From Prevotellaceae bacterium (GTDB lineage: Bacteria > Bacteroidota > Bacteroidia > Bacteroidales > UBA932): a stretch of DNA of 10,826 bases. Below are positions 8,101 through 10,826 of this stretch, in pieces (within the stretch, counting starts at the first letter, position 1; each line of letters opens with the position of its first letter). The notes beneath the pieces were generated by a model that was not told the origin of the DNA, made no database searches, and saw only the letters and a list, made by a program, of their open reading frames with translations. The position numbers and the translations under genes were made by a program. The stretch lies in the NCBI GenBank assembly GCA_031257655.1, contig JAIROF010000112.1, forward strand, positions 1 through 10,826, written 5' to 3'.

Positions 8101-9309
8101 AAGGTGCAAAAAATCATCCGCAACCTGCTCTCCAACGCCTTCAAGTTCACCCCTTCGGGCGGAAAAATCGACGTCAGCCTGTCGCTGATTTTTCAGCTCA
8201 ACCCGAGCGCCCGCCTCCTAAGCATCGCCATTTCCGACACGGGCGTCGGCATTGCAAGCCGGCACAAAGACCGGATTTTTGAGCGCTTCTACCGCATCGA
8301 AAATCCCGACCTGGCTACGCAACCCGGCACGGGAGTAGGGCTGCACTTAGCGAGCGAGTACGTCAAGCTGCACAAGGGGGATATTTCGGTCGAAAGCCAG
8401 GAGGGCAAAGGCTCCACCTTCACCATTACGCTGCCGGCAGGCGAATACGCCCACGAGGAAATCATTACCCACAGCAGCAGCAGCGTTGGGCAGCCAGACG
8501 AACAGCCGCCGCTCCCGGCGGGCAAAGAGGGTGGCGCCACCGACGCCGGCAAGCCCCTGCTGCTGCTGGCCGACGACAACGATGACTTTTGCAGCTTTAT
8601 CACGGCCCTATTCCGGCCGTCGTTTCGCACCATCACCGCAGCCAACGGGGCCGCCGCGCACGAGCTGGTGCTGCACCAGCTGCCGGATTTAGTGATCAGC
8701 GATGTTATGATGCCCAAGGTCAACGGGCTGGAGCTGTGCCGGCGGATTAAGGAGGATATCCGGACTTCGCATATTCCGGTCATTCTCCTCACGGCCAAAG
8801 CGTCGGACGAAAGCAAGATTTCGGGGCTGGAGGCCGGCGCCGACGACTACATCGCCAAGCCGTTCAACATGGAGGTGCTCCGGCTAAAAGTTGCGCAGCT
8901 GATTGAGCGCCGGAAAAAGCTGCACGAAAAATTCAGCAGCGGCATCAGCATTTCGCCCGCCGAAGCATCCATCACGCCAATGAGCGAGCAATTTGTCAAA
9001 AAAGCGGTGGCTATCGTAGAGAGCAACCTCGGCAATCCGGATTTTTCGGTCGAAGACTTAAGCCGAGAGGTCGGCATGAGCCGCGTATACTTCTACAAAA
9101 AAATCCTGTCGCTCACCGCAAAGACGCCCTCCGAATTTATACGCTTCATCCGCCTGAAGCGGGTGGCCGACCTCTTGAAAAAAAGCCAGCTGTACATCAA
9201 CGAAATAGCCTTTCAAACGGGATTTAACGATTTGAAGCTATTCCGAAAATATTTCAAAGACGAATTTGGGGTTACCCCCACGGAGTACAAAAAGCGGTTT
9301 GAGCATTAG
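5184..9309 (+). CDS. Hybrid two-component system regulator (HTCS), start frame-shifted at a G-run
   Basis: A one-protein signalling pathway: periplasmic sensor, kinase, receiver and DNA-binding domain. The unbroken frame runs from 5230 and its first ATG is 5344 (1321 residues, numbering used here). However, conserved sensor sequence (FSRLDNTNGLSNNQVEYIYK) lies upstream of that ATG, and the likely start with a signal or anchor peptide (MNRLRIATACIMLIMSNL) is at 5184 in another frame. A single base less in the G-run at 5243-5253 would join them into 1374 residues. Domains: about twelve propeller repeats with the WIGT-type motif (1-625), Y_Y_Y domain (about 675-745), membrane helix (755-780), HisKA with His815 in SHEFRTPL, HATPase_c with Asn931, DTGVG at 965 and GTGVGL, receiver with Asp1077/1078, phospho-acceptor Asp1120, Thr1150, Lys1172, and AraC-type HTH (1213-1320). 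Such proteins normally control polysaccharide-utilisation loci; none is visible here, so its target is unknown. Confidence 0.9.
5243..5253 (+). repeat. Homopolymeric G11 tract at the start of the HTCS gene
   Basis: Eleven consecutive G lie 20 codons into the frame that starts at 5184. With 11 G that frame ends at a TGA (5259-5261) after 25 residues. With 10 G (or any change by a multiple of three from 10) it reads through into the conserved propeller start. There is no ATG, GTG or TTG in the sensor frame between the preceding stop (5227-5229) and 5344, so no alternative start rescues the signal peptide. The frame arithmetic is directly visible; whether the length varies in the living population is not. 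Confidence 0.85.
5692..5709 (+). repeat. Three copies of TCCGAT inside the propeller coding region
   Basis: Three perfect tandem hexamers encode Ser-Asp-Ser-Asp-Ser-Asp followed by Ser-Gly, in a loop between two propeller blades. The period is a multiple of three, so copy-number change would alter loop length without breaking the frame. Confidence 0.6.
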
Positions 9310-9345
9310 CCGCCTGTAAGCACGCCTCGGAGCGCACAAGGCGGC
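9309..9345. terminator. GC-rich hairpin right after the HTCS stop codon
   Basis: GCCGCC at 9309-9314 plus TGT (9315-9317) can pair with ACA (9336-9338) and GGCGGC (9340-9345), leaving one bulged A and an 18-base loop. The stem starts at the last base of the stop codon. No T-run follows, so it is not a classical intrinsic terminator; it may protect the 3' end of the message or act with a termination factor. Confidence 0.4.
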
Positions 9346-9466
9346 AAAGACGAGAGGATGCAAGCTCGCTCTCCTACCAGCTTACCCATTGTTAGCGTTG
9401 TACAACAATCGCATTTTCATAAATCGACAAAAATCGGCAATTTTATTCACAAGGCACACAAAATTT
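9346..9466. other. Intergenic stretch with a small palindrome, no gene seen
   Basis: No coding frame is convincing here. GTTGTACAAC at 9397-9406 is a perfect 10-base palindrome, and ATTGTT (9388-9393) can pair with AACAAT (9404-9409). The GAGAG/CTCTC pair at 9352-9356/9369-9373 is another short stem. None matches a known site that I can name. Confidence 0.5.
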
Positions 9467-9600
9467 GGTAGTGTCCGCAATCTATTGATATGAACTTTAA
9501 TTGGCAACCGATCAAACAGGTATCAATTTTACCAAAAGATTGCAAATGCTTAACAATCAACAAAAATACGTTTTCACATCAATAGAATAAGGACATCATC
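9467..9600. mobile_element. MITE-like element or internally deleted insertion sequence
   Basis: The sequence at 9472-9494 (core TGTCC, then TCTATTGAT and TGAA) recurs as an inverted copy at 9573-9595. 19 of 23 positions agree, including an uninterrupted 9-base block (9481-9489 against 9578-9586). Two outward-facing imperfect terminal repeats about 130 bases apart are the layout of a miniature inverted-repeat element. A 31-codon frame starts just inside the left repeat (ATG 9490) and ends within the right repeat (TAG 9583), as expected if a transposase gene had been deleted internally. I see no clear target-site duplication and cannot assign a family. A regulatory stem-loop is the alternative reading. 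Confidence 0.5.
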
Positions 9601-9631
9601 CAAAAAAAAGAATTAGCCGTAAAAAAAATAT

Positions 9632-9662
9632 TTTGCCAGGTCAAGTACTTTTTGTAATTTTG
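9632..9662 (+). promoter_or_regulatory. Bacteroidota-type promoter of the abiE pair
   Basis: TTTG at 9632-9635 and TAATTTTG at 9655-9662 match the -33 and -7 consensus (TTTG, TAnnTTTG) exactly with a 19-base spacer. The predicted start of transcription is near 9669, giving a leader of only about 20 bases, almost entirely made of the TAGCTATAG repeats. Confidence 0.65.
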
Positions 9663-9668
9663 CAGCCG

Positions 9669-9688
9669 TAGCTATAGTATAGCTATAG
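9669..9688. promoter_or_regulatory. Tandem TAGCTATAG repeats, probable AbiEi operator
   Basis: TAGCTATAG occurs at 9669-9677 and again at 9680-9688, an 11-base period that places both on one face of the helix. Each copy contains the palindromes TAGCTA and CTATAG, and TATAGCTATA (9678-9687) is a perfect 10-base palindrome. The block covers the expected transcription start and ends two bases before the abiEi ATG. AbiEi antitoxins of characterised systems repress their own promoter by binding repeats there, so this is a good operator candidate; binding is inferred. Confidence 0.5.
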
Positions 9689-9690
9689 TT

Positions 9691-10443
9691 ATGCAGGATA
9701 AAATAAAAAACATGCTGACGAAATACCCTAACGGGCTGGTGCTGCAATCTTCTTTTTTGGTGCGCGAGGGTTACTCGTACGTACTTCAGCAGCATTACCG
9801 GAAAAGCGGGCTGCTGAAGCTGATAGGCAAAGGCGCGATGCTCAGAAGCAATGACCATCATTTGCTATTGGGCGCATTGGCGTCTCTACAGCAGCAGTCC
9901 AACCACAGCGTTCATATAGGAGGGCGCACTGCGCTGTCGCTATGGGGACAGGCACATTATTTGCAAATAAATATGCAAAGCGTATCGCTTTTTAAAGCGC
10001 CCAAAAACGACTTGCCCAAATGGTTTTTATCCAACCCGTGGGATGGGAAATTTGAGGTGTTCAACGTTTCCTTGTTTGATGATAAATCCGCAGGGTATAA
10101 AGACTATGAATCCAATGGGCTTACGCTCAAAATATCAAGTTCTGCAAGGGCGTTGATGGAATGCTTATCGCAATGCCCCGACAGGTTTTCGCTTATGGAG
10201 GGCTATGAAGTAATGGAAAATCTGCTGTCGCTGCGTCCTGCGGCTGTGCAAACGCTGCTGGAGCAGTGTAAATCGATCAAAGTAAAACGCTTGTTTTTAT
10301 ATTTTTCCGAAAAGGTGGGGCACCGCTGGGTTGAAGATTTGGATACGTCTAAAGTTGGGCTTGGCAGGGGCGTCCGCCGCCTTGTGCCGAATGGAAGATA
10401 TGCGCCAAAATATGAGCTGATGCTGCCGGAAGAATTAGCATGA
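9691..10443 (+). CDS. abiEi: AbiEi-family antitoxin / transcriptional repressor (type IV TA)
   Basis: A 250-residue protein resembling the Bacteroidota branch of AbiEi antitoxins. The first 55 or so residues form a winged helix (FLVREGYSYVLQQHYRKSGLLKLIGKGAML would span recognition helix and wing, 25-54). The motif VHIGGRTALSLWGQAHYL (about 74-91) opens the C-terminal domain, which counters the toxin in studied members without binding it directly. Length is normal for this branch and no truncation is seen. The ATG at 9691 follows the operator repeats directly and lacks a Shine-Dalgarno sequence, which is ordinary in this phylum. The stop overlaps the toxin start as ATGA, the usual bicistronic layout. 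Autorepression is expected from the family and the upstream repeats. Family assignment rests on motif recognition and the AbiEii neighbour. Confidence 0.82.
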   Translation: MQDKIKNMLTKYPNGLVLQSSFLVREGYSYVLQQHYRKSGLLKLIGKGAMLRSNDHHLLLGALASLQQQSNHSVHIGGRTALSLWGQAHYLQINMQSVSLFKAPKNDLPKWFLSNPWDGKFEVFNVSLFDDKSAGYKDYESNGLTLKISSSARALMECLSQCPDRFSLMEGYEVMENLLSLRPAAVQTLLEQCKSIKVKRLFLYFSEKVGHRWVEDLDTSKVGLGRGVRRLVPNGRYAPKYELMLPEELA

Positions 10444-10733
10444 TAAAAGAAACCTTCAAACAGCAAGTATCGCTATTGCTCGACATTATGCCGATAGTAG
10501 CCAAAGAGCCTCAGCTTGCCATTCACGGCGGCACAGCAATCAACCTCTTTGAGATGGATATGCCGCGGCTTTCGGTGGATATAGATTTGACTTTCATTCC
10601 ATTTACCGAAAACCGAGAAGACGACTTTTCGCATATCAGGCAAGGGTTGCAGCATATCAAAGAGAACCTGCGGCATAGCTTAGCCGGAATCACTTTTCCA
10701 GACTCCACGCGAGCTCACGAACACCAAAAATAA
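10440..10733 (+). pseudogene. abiEii: AbiEii-family nucleotidyltransferase toxin, truncated
   Basis: The first 97 codons of a toxin gene whose products are usually around 270-300 residues. The DNA polymerase beta-type nucleotidyltransferase core starts normally: HGGTAINLF (29-37, the GG[ST] motif) and SVDIDL (45-50) with the metal-binding Asp47 and Asp49. After about residue 90 the frame enters the 48-base tandem repeat and stops at a TAA inside its first unit, so the last residues (AHEHQK) come from the repeat. The C-terminal catalytic remainder and helical domain are missing. It overlaps abiEi by four bases. As drawn it should be inactive; if the repeat is an assembly error at a contig end, the real gene may be whole. 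Confidence 0.8.
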
Positions 10734-10826
10734 GCACGAGTGAGTAACCGAGCGCAGCGAGCTCACGAACACCAAAAATAAGCACGAGTGAGTAACCGAG
10801 CGCAGCGAGCTCACGAACACCAAAAA
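10711..10826. repeat. 48-base tandem repeat, about 2.4 copies, running off the window
   Basis: Units begin with GAGCTCACGAACACC at 10711, 10759 and 10807 and are identical over all the sequence available; the third is cut by the window end after 20 bases. There are no unique spacers between units, so it is not a CRISPR array. Each unit contains CTCAC and GTGAG (10714-10718 / 10740-10744), able to pair across a 21-base loop, plus the palindrome GAGCTC. All three forward frames have a stop in each unit; one minus-strand frame is open through it with a 16-residue period. The left border lies within the abiEii reading frame. Confidence 0.9.

Noticed and set aside
9388..9409. Possible integron attC-type site around GTTAGCG and the GTTGTACAAC palindrome
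   Set aside because: The core does not satisfy the GTTRRRY rule, no paired core or cassette structure is present and no integrase gene is visible.
10711..10826. CRISPR array at the right end
   Set aside because: Units are contiguous and identical at a 48-base period, with no variable spacers between them and no cas gene in the window.

Overview
The window reads as a Bacteroidota (probably Bacteroidales) chromosome segment. Three things suggest this: a very large hybrid two-component regulator of the periplasmic-propeller type almost confined to that phylum, Bacteroidota-style promoters (TTTG ... TAnnTTTG), and genes that lack Shine-Dalgarno sequences. All recognisable genes are on the + strand. 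I cannot name a genus.

Region 1 (1-4840) is a compact operon already running when the window opens. It holds the last codons of an unknown gene (3-62) and a small AT-rich gene for a four-helix membrane protein (74-484). These are followed by a complete split MacAB-TolC-type efflux machine: an FtsX-fold permease (491-1741), a membrane-fusion/adaptor protein (1748-2830), an ATPase (2814-3476) and an outer-membrane channel (3473-4840). Gaps are 11, 6 and 6 bases and the last three genes overlap, so co-transcription and translational coupling are likely. The substrate cannot be told from the sequence.

Region 2 (4841-5183) is a 343-base AT-rich spacer with a structured inverted-repeat element and a plausible promoter for the next gene.

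Region 3 (5184-9309) is the hybrid regulator: beta-propeller sensor, Y_Y_Y domain, membrane helix, histidine kinase, receiver and AraC-type DNA-binding domain in one chain. Its signal-peptide start is separated from the rest of the frame by a run of 11 G. With 10 G the signal peptide would join a 1374-residue protein; with 11 G translation from the natural start stops after 25 residues. This is either a slippage-driven on/off switch or a homopolymer sequencing error, and it is the most interesting point of the window. No SusC/SusD or glycoside hydrolase gene is present nearby, so the usual polysaccharide-utilisation partner is missing and the efflux operon is the only obvious neighbour target.

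Region 4 (9310-9690) is an intergenic stretch with a GC-rich hairpin, a roughly 130-base element with imperfect terminal inverted repeats (a MITE or deleted insertion sequence), and a textbook promoter followed by a tandem TAGCTATAG operator-like repeat.

Region 5 (9691-10826) is an AbiE-type (type IV) toxin-antitoxin pair: an apparently intact antitoxin/repressor AbiEi and an AbiEii nucleotidyltransferase toxin cut off after about 90 residues, where a 48-base tandem repeat begins and runs off the end of the window. The pair therefore appears as an antitoxin without a working toxin, unless the repeat junction is an assembly artefact.
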